Shown here: positions 1 to 5,886 of the stretch, piece after piece | How positions within the stretch are numbered: position 1 is the stretch's first letter | Layout of the letters: every line of letters begins with the position of its first letter | NCBI GenBank assembly: GCA_015488565.1 | Contig: WFNQ01000010.1 | Location: 1-9,106 of the forward strand | Direction: 5' to 3' | DNA: 9,106 nt | DNA from: Thiomicrorhabdus sp. | GTDB taxonomy: Bacteria > Pseudomonadota > Gammaproteobacteria > Thiomicrospirales > Thiomicrospiraceae | Position numbers and translations under genes: made by a program | Notes under the pieces: generated by a model | The model's input: only the letters and a program-made list of their open reading frames with translations | The model's database searches: none | What the model was told of the DNA's origin: nothing

Positions 1-28
1 ATTTTAAAACCCTAGGTTTTTCAAAGAA

Positions 29-56
29 TTGCGGTAGATTCGTGTTTCTATATAAG
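29..56 (+). promoter_or_regulatory. Possible sigma-70 promoter for psd-PII
   Basis: A TTGCGG hexamer at 29-34 and a TATAAG hexamer at 51-56 are 16 bases apart. The -10 box matches 5 of 6 consensus bases and the -35 box only 3 of 6. Transcription would start near 63, about 47 bases before the psd start codon. Such weak matches arise often by chance in AT-rich DNA, and the true promoter may lie left of the window. Confidence 0.25.
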
Positions 57-109
57 GATTTGGGCATCGCATACACGGCATTAATATACGCATTGGATAC
101 CCATTTAAA

Positions 110-1006
110 ATGATCAGCTTTTCAGACTTTATTAAAGTTACCCCGCAATACTTCATACCCAAACACCTGCTCTCCTCAGGTATGCACTGGTTTATGCAGG
201 TAGAAACTCCTTGGATAAAAAACAACACCATCAAACTGCTTACCAAGCTATACGGTATTAATATCAGTGAAGCGGCCAATGAAGATCTCAGCAGCTACCG
301 TCATTTTAACGACTTTTTTACCCGCGCCTTAAAACCCGAAGCACGTCCAATTGATCCAACAGAAAACGCTTGGGTTAGCCCCGTTGATGGAATCGTGAGC
401 CAATCCACTCATATTGATGGCAATCAAATTATTCAAGCCAAATGCCATCCATACACAGTTGAGGCTCTGGTTGGAGGCGATATCAGCTATGCAAAAACCT
501 TTGAAAACGGTGAGGCTGCCGTGATCTACCTTTCACCAAAAGACTATCACCGTATTCACATTCCAGATCAGGGAAAACTGCTCTCCATGACCTATATCCC
601 TGGTGATCTGTTTGCCGTCAACCCCGCCACCGTGCGTAATGTAGAGGGGTTATTTGCACGCAATGAACGCTTAGTCATTCGTTTTGAAAATGAACGAGGG
701 CCTTTCTGTTTAATTATGGTTGGTGCTATTTTTGTGGGCAGTATGCAAACCGTTTGGGAAGGAAAAATTACGCCAGAATACCAGCCCACCATTCAACACT
801 GGGATTATTCGGATGCAAACTTGACCTTTAACAAGGCCGATGAAATCGGACGCTTTAATATGGGCTCAACTGTGGTACTCTTAACGCCAGAAAATCAACT
901 GCCTGAATTAGGGCATGTTGTTGCGGGTACTCCAATCAAAATGGGAGAGCATTTAGCTAGCTATCCAAAAACCAAACAAGACAATTTATACGAGGAATTA
1001 AAATGA
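110..1006 (+). CDS. psd: Phosphatidylserine decarboxylase proenzyme
   Basis: Decarboxylates phosphatidylserine to phosphatidylethanolamine at the inner membrane, the last step in making the main bacterial phospholipid. The 298-residue protein carries the family signatures: SPVDG at 90-94 with the catalytic Asp93, the YHRIH block at 146-150, and MGST at 251-254. The family is known to self-cleave between Gly and Ser of that last motif, so here Gly252/Ser253 would give a beta chain of 252 residues and an alpha chain of 46 residues starting with a pyruvoyl group. It stops 40 residues after MGST, a shorter tail than the E. coli enzyme, which is longer overall. The ATG at 110 is chosen because the N-terminus aligns with E. 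coli Psd and no ATG, GTG or TTG lies in frame between it and the stop at 53-55. The Shine-Dalgarno is weak (GGA at 95-97, 12 bases away). The stop overlaps the next start. Confidence 0.96.
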   Translation: MISFSDFIKVTPQYFIPKHLLSSGMHWFMQVETPWIKNNTIKLLTKLYGINISEAANEDLSSYRHFNDFFTRALKPEARPIDPTENAWVSPVDGIVSQSTHIDGNQIIQAKCHPYTVEALVGGDISYAKTFENGEAAVIYLSPKDYHRIHIPDQGKLLSMTYIPGDLFAVNPATVRNVEGLFARNERLVIRFENERGPFCLIMVGAIFVGSMQTVWEGKITPEYQPTIQHWDYSDANLTFNKADEIGRFNMGSTVVLLTPENQLPELGHVVAGTPIKMGEHLASYPKTKQDNLYEELK

Positions 1007-1341
1007 AATTAATTACAGCTATCATCAAACCTTTTAAATTGGACGATGTTCGTGATGCATTACATGAGATTAATATTCACGGCATGACCGTCACGGAAGT
1101 AAAAGGATACGGACGTCAAAAAGGCCATACTGAAATGTACCGTGGTGCAGAGTATGTTGTTGATTTTTTGCCTAAATTAAAAATTGAAATTGCCGTTGCA
1201 AGCGAAGTTGTTGATGCCGCAACCGAAGTGATTATTAATGCCGCTCAAACTGGAAAAATTGGCGATGGTAAAATCTTTGTCACCAATATTGAACAAACTA
1301 TCCGTATCCGTACGGAAGAAACAGGCCCCGATGCACTGTAA
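1003..1341 (+). CDS. glnB: Nitrogen regulatory protein PII (GlnB/GlnK family)
   Basis: Small trimeric cytoplasmic signal protein that senses 2-oxoglutarate and ATP/ADP and, when glutamine is low, is uridylylated by GlnD. It controls NtrB, glutamine synthetase adenylylation and often the ammonium channel AmtB. Its 112 residues match the family length. The T-loop Tyr51 for uridylylation is present in GAEY (48-51), the nucleotide-binding TGKIGDGK lies at 83-90, Gln39 is present, and Arg101 and Arg103 are in place. The MKL start and AL end look GlnK-like, while Asp54 and the absence of amtB next door look GlnB-like, so the paralogue is undecided. Position 36 is Tyr where E. coli has Phe. The start overlaps the psd stop as ATGA, with GAGG at 992-995 upstream inside psd, implying translational coupling. 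A hairpin follows at 1374. Confidence 0.96.
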   Translation: MKLITAIIKPFKLDDVRDALHEINIHGMTVTEVKGYGRQKGHTEMYRGAEYVVDFLPKLKIEIAVASEVVDAATEVIINAAQTGKIGDGKIFVTNIEQTIRIRTEETGPDAL

Positions 1342-1373
1342 AAACAGTCACTCAATTCAAATAGGCCTAAATA

Positions 1374-1411
1374 GGGTCTCTTTATAAAAAAGAGACCCCT
1401 ACTCTGTTTTT
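1374..1411. terminator. Hairpin terminator between convergent PII and methyltransferase-like genes
   Basis: A perfect 10-base stem, GGGTCTCTTT at 1374-1383 with AAAGAGACCC at 1389-1398, closes a 5-base loop. On the plus strand it is followed by CCTACTCTGTTTTT, ending in a T run at 1407-1411. An outer 8-base pair, AAAAACAG at 1340-1347 with CTGTTTTT at 1404-1411, could enclose it. The hairpin sits 32 bases past the PII stop and overlaps the last codons of the minus-strand gene. It suits the plus strand best, since the minus strand lacks an immediate T run, though it may work in both directions. Confidence 0.75.
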
Positions 1412-2152
1412 CTGGCTACGATTTCGGTCAACCTCACCTAAAGGCATCAACTCCCACTGCCAAGTAGTGATGGCTTTAGGCGGTTCAATATCCCACCACG
1501 GGTCAAAACGATCCAACTCTTGACCTTCCGCGTTATACTCCACCCCCTCACGATCCGCAATTAAGCAGACTTCGCCGTCAAACGACTGTAAATAAAGAAG
1601 ATGTGCCAAAATGAGCTGCTTACCAAGAACGTCTCCCTCTTGTTCTGAGAACTCAAAATGCTCTATTAACCAGCGCACTGGAATAAGTGGTAACTGGGTA
1701 ATTAAATTTAATGAAACCACTAAGTCGATAGAGAGGTCGTCTAACCATGCCATAGGGGTATCAACCATTGGCAAACCGATATGAATACGTGCTAATGACT
1801 CAGTAATATCGTATTCAATCAGCTCAACATTGGTAAATTGCTGCGCAACGCTTCGTGCCGAATTTAAAAAAACCAAATCAACCAATAAAACTCGATCAAA
1901 CTGAGTCGATAAAATACCCAATGGCACATCATGTAACGATCCCGCTCCCAACACCAGCACGGTTCGCTTTTGTACCGAACGCAGTGAGGCTTGTAAAATG
2001 GCTTTTTGGCAGTTCTGGTAGTGTACCCCCCAGCTCTGTTTGCAGCGTTTAGCTCTCGCCTCCATGGCAATGGACTCACTTAAAAATCCCATTTTTTTGG
2101 CTATTGGGTTTTCTGTCGTATTTGAAACATATTGCCACAACTCTTTTAACAT
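1382..2152 (-). CDS. Putative class I SAM-dependent methyltransferase-like protein
   Basis: I do not recognise this family by name. The 256-residue protein has a Rossmann-like core: VLVLGAG at 65-71 resembles SAM-binding motif I, VLLVD at 88-92 looks like the end of strand 2 with an acidic residue, and DLVVSLNLITQLP at 143-155 looks like motif IV. The final part is rich in Trp, including WW near 219-220. Substrate unknown; it could be an enzyme or a non-catalytic relative. The start at 2152 is chosen because GGAAGAG at 2167-2161 lies 8 bases upstream and the ATG follows the ntrC stop by 5 bases. A longer reading frame back to 2212 would lie inside the conserved ntrC DNA-binding region and is unlikely. 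It is the last gene of the dtxR-ntrB-ntrC unit, and its final codons form one arm of the 1374-1398 hairpin. Confidence 0.75.
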   Translation of the reverse strand: MLKELWQYVSNTTENPIAKKMGFLSESIAMEARAKRCKQSWGVHYQNCQKAILQASLRSVQKRTVLVLGAGSLHDVPLGILSTQFDRVLLVDLVFLNSARSVAQQFTNVELIEYDITESLARIHIGLPMVDTPMAWLDDLSIDLVVSLNLITQLPLIPVRWLIEHFEFSEQEGDVLGKQLILAHLLYLQSFDGEVCLIADREGVEYNAEGQELDRFDPWWDIEPPKAITTWQWELMPLGEVDRNRSQKNRVGVSFL

Positions 2153-2157
2153 TCTTT

Positions 2158-3591
2158 TTACTCTTCCATCCCTAATGTCTGAATTTTTCGGGTTAAGGTA
2201 TTGCGCCCCCAACCCAATAAGATAGCCGCTTTTTGACGGTGATTATGACTGGCTTTCAGTGCTGATTTAATCAATACTTTTTCAAACTTCGCTTCCGCAC
2301 AAGTATGCAACCCTTCTCGGCCACTTTGCAAAAATTGCTCTGACCACTGCTCTAGCCCCAACTCCCATTGATCCGCTCCCATCTCCACTGTGAGAGACGG
2401 TATTGGATTTTTCAATTCCAGCGGTAAGTCCTCCATTTGAACGATTTTGTCAGGCGCCATAATGGTTAACCACGTACATAAACTTTTTAATTGGCGAACA
2501 TTACCAGGCCATGGCAAACGGGATAAGAACTGCTCTACTTTTGGGTTGAGTACCTTCTCTTCCAACCCTAACGCTTGCGCCTCTTTTTCCATATAAAAAC
2601 GCAATAGCAACGGAACATCCTCTTGGCGCTCTCGTAATGCAGGAACATTAATGCGGATAATATTTAAACGATACAATAAATCTTCTCTGAATCGCCCTTC
2701 ACTTACCAGTTTTTCCATATTTTGATGGGTTGCGGCCACAATACGTACATCGGTGGTCACGGGTGTTCTACCCCCAACACGATAAAAAATACCATCGTTT
2801 AACACGCGTAATAGTCGTGTTTGCAAATCCACGGGCATGTCACCAATTTCATCTAAAAATAACGTGCCGCCATTGGCCTCTTCAAAGCGACCAATACGCT
2901 GTGAGTGTGCGCCGGTAAAGGAGCCTTTTTCATGCCCAAACAATTCAGACTCTAATAAATCCCTTGGAATGGCTGCCGTATTTAACGCCACAAAAGGGGC
3001 ATCGGCTCTGGGGCTTAGCTCATGCAATGCCTGTGCCACCAATTCTTTACCCGTTCCCGTTTCCCCATTAATTAAAACAGTGACATCCAATTGAGCCACA
3101 CGCCCTAAAATACGAAACACTTCTTGCATGGAAGGTGCTACGCCAATAATATTAAGGGGTTGCTTTTCTGCTTTAAGCACTCTTTTAACCCGAGAAACCC
3201 CACCTGAAAGCTGGCGTTTTACCGCACGATCGACCAGCCCTATCGCCTCATCAATATCAAACGGTTTTGGTAAGTATTCAAATGCTTTACTCTGAAAGGA
3301 CTTAACCGCCGTGTTTAAATCTGCGTGCGCCGTCATGATGATAACGGGAATGCTCTTATCCTTTTCATGAATCGCCTCCATAAACGTCAAGCCATCCATA
3401 TCGGGCATTCGAACATCACTCACCACAACCGTTGGCGGTGTATTTTCGAACGTTTTAAGTGCTTGCAGTGGCGATTCAAATGTTTTTACATCATAAGGTT
3501 TGTCCTCAAGCGCCGTTTCCAACACCCAACGAATCGATGCATCGTCATCCACAATCCATACAATGGGGCTACTCTCTTGTTTGATACCCAT
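2158..3591 (-). CDS. ntrC: Nitrogen regulation response regulator NtrC
   Basis: Sigma-54 activator that, once phosphorylated by NtrB, turns on nitrogen-assimilation promoters. In the 477 residues the order is as expected. The receiver domain is 1-125, with Asp15, Asp16, the phosphoacceptor Asp59 in SDVRMPD, Thr87 and Lys109. The AAA+ domain has Walker A GETGTGK at 176-182, GSFTGA at 223-228 for sigma-54 contact, Walker B TLFLDE at 243-248, Arg300/Arg302/Arg308 in the arginine-finger region and WPGNVRQL at 361-368. The C-terminal Fis-type helix-turn-helix (about 442-473) includes GWGRNTLTRK, nearly identical to E. coli NtrC, which supports true NtrC and not another NtrC-family member. Two small departures are Ser in place of Ala in GAFTGA, and QLKS in place of QLEN. 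It starts 5 bases after the ntrB stop. Confidence 0.97.
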   Translation of the reverse strand: MGIKQESSPIVWIVDDDASIRWVLETALEDKPYDVKTFESPLQALKTFENTPPTVVVSDVRMPDMDGLTFMEAIHEKDKSIPVIIMTAHADLNTAVKSFQSKAFEYLPKPFDIDEAIGLVDRAVKRQLSGGVSRVKRVLKAEKQPLNIIGVAPSMQEVFRILGRVAQLDVTVLINGETGTGKELVAQALHELSPRADAPFVALNTAAIPRDLLESELFGHEKGSFTGAHSQRIGRFEEANGGTLFLDEIGDMPVDLQTRLLRVLNDGIFYRVGGRTPVTTDVRIVAATHQNMEKLVSEGRFREDLLYRLNIIRINVPALRERQEDVPLLLRFYMEKEAQALGLEEKVLNPKVEQFLSRLPWPGNVRQLKSLCTWLTIMAPDKIVQMEDLPLELKNPIPSLTVEMGADQWELGLEQWSEQFLQSGREGLHTCAEAKFEKVLIKSALKASHNHRQKAAILLGWGRNTLTRKIQTLGMEE

Positions 3592-3596
3592 AATGA

Positions 3597-4655
3597 TTAG
3601 CTATTCCTATATTTTAATGGAAGATAAACATGAAATACGGTATTTCCTGGGGCACTTTCTGCCACAATTAAACCATCATGATTTCGTAAAATATTTTGAG
3701 AAACGGACAACCCCAGTCCTGTTCCCTCTGTTTTACTGCTCACCATCGGGTAAAAAATGGAATCAAACACCGATTCGGGAATGCCCTCTCCCTCATCAAT
3801 AAAACTGATTACCGCCACCAATGGATGGGTATTCGTACCTAATGTAAACTTATGTTCAATACGCGTTTTAATAATCAGTAACCCGCCATGTCGTTCCATC
3901 GCCTGAATGGCATTTTTGACTAAGTTTAAAAGTGCTTGAACCATCGCCTCAAAATCAATCAAGACCTCAGGAATACTGGGGTCGTAATCCTGTTTTATAA
4001 AAATATTAGGCGGTTTTTCTCCCTCTACAATTTGCAATACATAACGAATCAGTTCATGCACGTTATGACACTCTTTTTCACAACTGTTTTTAGGGCCTAA
4101 CATTCGGTCAACCAAGTTGGTTAAGCGTAACACTTCTTTTGAAATCACCTCTAAAAAAACCAAATCACGATCGCCAGGCTGATGGCGTTTTTGCAATAAC
4201 TGCGTGGCTCCTAAAATACCCGCCAATGGATTTTTAACCTCATGCGCAAGCGTTTTAACCAGTAAATTACCCGCTTCATACTGATGCCAACGTTCATCCT
4301 CTTCCACAATTCGGTGATGACGTTCTGTATTAAATACCTCAAACAACCAGCCCTGCTCACCCTGTATTTCATAAGGAGAGATAGTGCAACTCACTCGCAC
4401 CGTTCCCATGCCCGCAACCAAAATATTATACTCATGTACCGTAATTTTTTTTTCCGTTGCTTGCTGTAAATCGGGAACCAAATCAGGAAAAAGCACCGTC
4501 CACTTTTGATTGATCAACCGGCTTGTACTCAGTTGAAACAACTCACCTGCCGCACTGTTCATAAACTGAATTTTTTCTTGTGCATTTACCCAAACAACAG
4601 AGGTAACCATTCCCTCTAAAAGCTCTTGGTAAAAATGACTGGTACTATTCGGCAT
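3597..4655 (-). CDS. ntrB: Nitrogen regulation sensor histidine kinase NtrB
   Basis: Soluble, cytoplasmic sensor kinase/phosphatase of NtrC, whose balance of activities is set by PII. I see no membrane helix, as expected for NtrB. Using the start at 4655 the protein has 352 residues. A PAS-like domain lies at about 8-110, with the DHp helix carrying His138 in LAHEVKNPLAG. The catalytic domain has an N box around Asn244-Asn248 (NLVKNAIQA), a G1 box DEGEGIP at 287-293 and a G2 box GTGLGL at 311-316. The phrases NLVDRMLGPK and FYPMVSSK are characteristic of NtrB. The start is chosen because homology begins there; further in-frame ATGs at 4673 and 4718 would add 6 or 21 residues that do not look like NtrB and lie inside the upstream gene. 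The chosen ATG overlaps the dtxR-family gene by 11 bases, so translation is probably coupled. Confidence 0.95.
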   Translation of the reverse strand: MPNSTSHFYQELLEGMVTSVVWVNAQEKIQFMNSAAGELFQLSTSRLINQKWTVLFPDLVPDLQQATEKKITVHEYNILVAGMGTVRVSCTISPYEIQGEQGWLFEVFNTERHHRIVEEDERWHQYEAGNLLVKTLAHEVKNPLAGILGATQLLQKRHQPGDRDLVFLEVISKEVLRLTNLVDRMLGPKNSCEKECHNVHELIRYVLQIVEGEKPPNIFIKQDYDPSIPEVLIDFEAMVQALLNLVKNAIQAMERHGGLLIIKTRIEHKFTLGTNTHPLVAVISFIDEGEGIPESVFDSIFYPMVSSKTEGTGLGLSVSQNILRNHDGLIVAESAPGNTVFHVYLPLKYRNS

Positions 4656-5340
4656 GACCTTTTGTCCCTTCATTGCTTTCACATGAAACCAGTAAAAACT
4701 GAGCCAATTGATAATCAATCAGCTGTTCTGCTTGATGGTTAATCAACACTCTAAAAGGGCCTTTTTCGGATGAACGATTGGTTACTTCAAGTGGAACACC
4801 TGTCACCAATCCGATGGAGGCTAAATAGCGTAACTCTTTCGGACTGCGATTTTTAATACGCCTAACCACCATTTTCTGCCCAAGTGCCACATCGCACAAA
4901 GACGGTAAGGAACACTCCGCCACCTCACCCAGTTCGTTAGGAATTGGAGAGCCATGAGGATCGTGTGTCGGCTTCCCTAATACTTCCCACATGCGGTTGG
5001 TAAGCTTGTCCGACATAGCATGTTCTAACACCTCAGCCTCCGAATCGACCTCATCCCAAGAATAGCCCAGTCGTTCCACCAAATATTGTTCTAAAACTCG
5101 GTGCTTACGTACCATATTTAATGCTATTTTTCGGCCTGACATTGTTAACGTTACGCCATAATAAGGCGCGTATTTAATAAGTTTTTTTTCGGCTAATTTT
5201 TTAAGCATATTAGAAACAGACGCTTGTGAAATAGACAAGCGCTCGGCAATGGAGGACGTCTGCACCCCCTTCCCCTTTGGCACTGAACTTTCCAACTTAT
5301 AAATAATTTTTAAATAATCTTCTAACGCCTTGGAACTCAT
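4645..5340 (-). CDS. DtxR/MntR-family metal-dependent transcriptional repressor (ScaR/SloR-like)
   Basis: Members of this family bind DNA when loaded with Mn(II) or Fe(II) and repress metal-uptake or related genes. Of 231 residues, about 1-70 form the winged helix-turn-helix (recognition helix near SQASVSNMLKKL, 38-49). Residues 71-140 form the metal-binding/dimerisation domain, with the EAEVLEH block at 101-107. Residues about 145-220 look like a FeoA/SH3-like domain. Candidate ligands are Asp8, His80, Glu84, Glu103, Glu106 and His107. Glu103 stands where iron-sensing DtxR has Cys102, favouring the Mn/ScaR-SloR branch. Lys11 replaces the Glu11 ligand of Bacillus MntR. Asp127 (HDPHG) replaces the Cys of ScaR. 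The ATG at 5340 is preceded closely by GAGAAAGG. Its end overlaps ntrB. Its targets are unknown: no metal transporter is in the window. Confidence 0.9.
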   Translation of the reverse strand: MSSKALEDYLKIIYKLESSVPKGKGVQTSSIAERLSISQASVSNMLKKLAEKKLIKYAPYYGVTLTMSGRKIALNMVRKHRVLEQYLVERLGYSWDEVDSEAEVLEHAMSDKLTNRMWEVLGKPTHDPHGSPIPNELGEVAECSLPSLCDVALGQKMVVRRIKNRSPKELRYLASIGLVTGVPLEVTNRSSEKGPFRVLINHQAEQLIDYQLAQFLLVSCESNEGTKGHAE

Positions 5341-5369
5341 AACCTTTCTCTATTTTTGTCTAGAAGTCT

Positions 5370-5413
5370 GCCTGAGAATGGAAACTACTAAGAATCAGGG
5401 GGTCGTCTCAGGC
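5370..5413 (-). repeat. Inverted repeat at the junction of the small membrane gene and the dtxR-family gene
   Basis: GCCTGAG at 5370-5376 pairs perfectly with CTCAGGC at 5407-5413, and an alternative shorter pairing uses CCTGA at 5371-5375 with TCAGG at 5395-5399. The structure spans the stop codon of the membrane protein gene and part of the 54-base gap before the dtxR-family gene. No T run follows on the minus strand, so it is not a standard terminator. It could tune messenger stability or be chance. Confidence 0.3.
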
Positions 5414-5766
5414 TCCACCGAAACGTTTGTGTCAGCTTCAGGTGTTGCAACAGGTGGCATCGCAGACATTTCGGCATGATGACTTGGAGACATCAGCGCG
5501 GGATCCATTGGCACATGCTGTCCAGCCATTTTTTCACGCACCACATCAGGACTTGGAAATGAAAAGACATACAGCACCATAAAAGCCGCCATAAAACCCA
5601 AACGAGTTAACGTTTTAAGTGGCAGACGTGGTAAGCTCACCAACGACAAAGAAAGTCCCGTAATGACCCCACTAAAAGAGTCCAACGTGCCAGCCAGCAT
5701 AGCCAACAGAGCCCCCGATCCCATAACGTAATAGTGCCAAGTAAATTTTGCTTTTTGTTCATTCAT
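5395..5766 (-). CDS. Small membrane protein with Met/His-rich C-terminal tail, function unknown
   Basis: I do not recognise this family. The 123-residue protein has a short Lys-containing N-terminus and three likely membrane segments at about 11-28, 29-45 and 56-70. A basic loop (PRLPLKTLTR, 46-55) separates the last two. By the positive-inside rule the N-terminus and the loop are cytoplasmic and the tail of about 53 residues (71-123) is outside. The tail has Met at 80, 87, 92, 100 and 103 and His at 84, 96 and 97, then a Pro/Thr/Glu-rich end. Met and His clusters of this kind can bind metals, and the next gene encodes a metal-responsive repressor, so a metal-related role is a plausible inference only. 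The start at 5766 is preferred because GAG at 5779-5777 lies 10 bases upstream; an in-frame ATG at 5781 would add five residues (MRILA). It is the likely first gene of the leftward operon. Confidence 0.7.
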   Translation of the reverse strand: MNEQKAKFTWHYYVMGSGALLAMLAGTLDSFSGVITGLSLSLVSLPRLPLKTLTRLGFMAAFMVLYVFSFPSPDVVREKMAGQHVPMDPALMSPSHHAEMSAMPPVATPEADTNVSVEPETTP

Positions 5767-5786
5767 TGCTAATATTCTCATTGCTA
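5763..5786. repeat. 9-base direct repeat TCATTGCTA, two copies 15 bases apart
   Basis: TCATTGCTA occurs at 5763-5771 and again at 5778-5786, separated by ATATTC. Read on the minus strand, each copy (TAGCAATGA) contains an ATG in the same reading frame, so the repeat creates the two candidate start codons of the small membrane protein. On the plus strand the right copy forms part of the extended -10 box of the divergent gene. A local duplication is the simplest explanation. Confidence 0.7.
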
Positions 5787-5790
5787 TAAT
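5782..5790 (+). promoter_or_regulatory. Extended -10 promoter for the dehydrogenase-like gene
   Basis: TGCTATAAT at 5782-5790 is a perfect extended -10 element (TG, one base, TATAAT). Extended -10 promoters can do without a good -35 box, and only TTCATT at 5762-5767 lies at the 17-base distance. Transcription would start near 5797 and give a leader of about 90 bases before the start codon at 5887. It overlaps the start region of the divergent minus-strand gene. Confidence 0.55.
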
Positions 5791-5799
5791 GTGCGAACC

Positions 5800-5826
5800 A
5801 TTTTACTCGAAAACCCCACTTACAAA
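5800..5826 (-). promoter_or_regulatory. Possible promoter of the leftward five-gene operon
   Basis: On the minus strand, TAAAAT (5805-5800) matches 5 of 6 bases of a -10 box. TTTGTA (5826-5821), a poor -35 box, is 15 bases upstream. Transcription would begin near 5793, about 26 bases before the chosen start codon. If both this and the extended -10 on the other strand are used, the two promoters lie face to face and their transcripts overlap by a few bases. The match is weak. Confidence 0.25.
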
Positions 5827-5848
5827 TGGGCTATTTTGGTGCGCTACA

Positions 5849-5865
5849 GACAAAATTAGTTCGTC
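5849..5865. promoter_or_regulatory. Imperfect 17-base dyad in the divergent intergenic region
   Basis: The sequence from GAC at 5849-5851 to GTC at 5863-5865 is symmetric about base 5857 with six of eight base pairs matching (mismatches at 5852/5862 and 5855/5859). It lies 21 bases before the dehydrogenase-like start codon and downstream of the proposed start of its transcript, where a repressor could act. Nothing identifies the protein that would bind, and a dyad of this quality can arise by chance. Confidence 0.15.
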
Positions 5866-5886
5866 AAACCCAAAAAAGGAAAAGAG

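Noticed and set aside
6..20. AAAACC/GGTTTT inverted repeat at the left edge as a terminator
   Set aside because: The stem is only six bases with a three-base loop; too weak to call, and what lies upstream cannot be seen.
4..279. Minus-strand open frame of 91 codons opposite the start of psd
   Set aside because: It lies largely antisense to conserved psd coding sequence, has no ribosome site that I can see and no recognisable domain; it looks like a chance frame.
2153..2212. Longer N-terminus of the methyltransferase-like protein
   Set aside because: The extra 20 codons overlap the conserved helix-turn-helix end of ntrC, while the ATG at 2152 has a good ribosome site at the right distance.
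4656..4718. Longer NtrB starting at 4718 or 4673
   Set aside because: The added residues do not resemble NtrB and lie inside the upstream repressor gene; homology begins just after the ATG at 4655.
5276..5292. TGGCAC-N5-TTTCC, resembling a sigma-54 promoter on the plus strand
   Set aside because: The -12 half is a poor match, it lies inside the repressor gene and no plus-strand gene begins nearby. I looked for TGGCAC-N5-TTGC before the PII gene and the ntrBC operon by eye and found none.
5341..5394. Separate promoter or metal-box operator for the dtxR-family gene
   Set aside because: No convincing -35/-10 pair and no DtxR- or MntR-like palindrome is visible in the 54-base gap; only the imperfect CCTGA/TCAGG and GCCTGAG/CTCAGGC pairings were kept as a repeat.
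5815..5830. CCCA/TGGG hairpin in the leader of the dehydrogenase-like gene as a riboswitch
   Set aside because: Only four base pairs and no known riboswitch core; likely chance.
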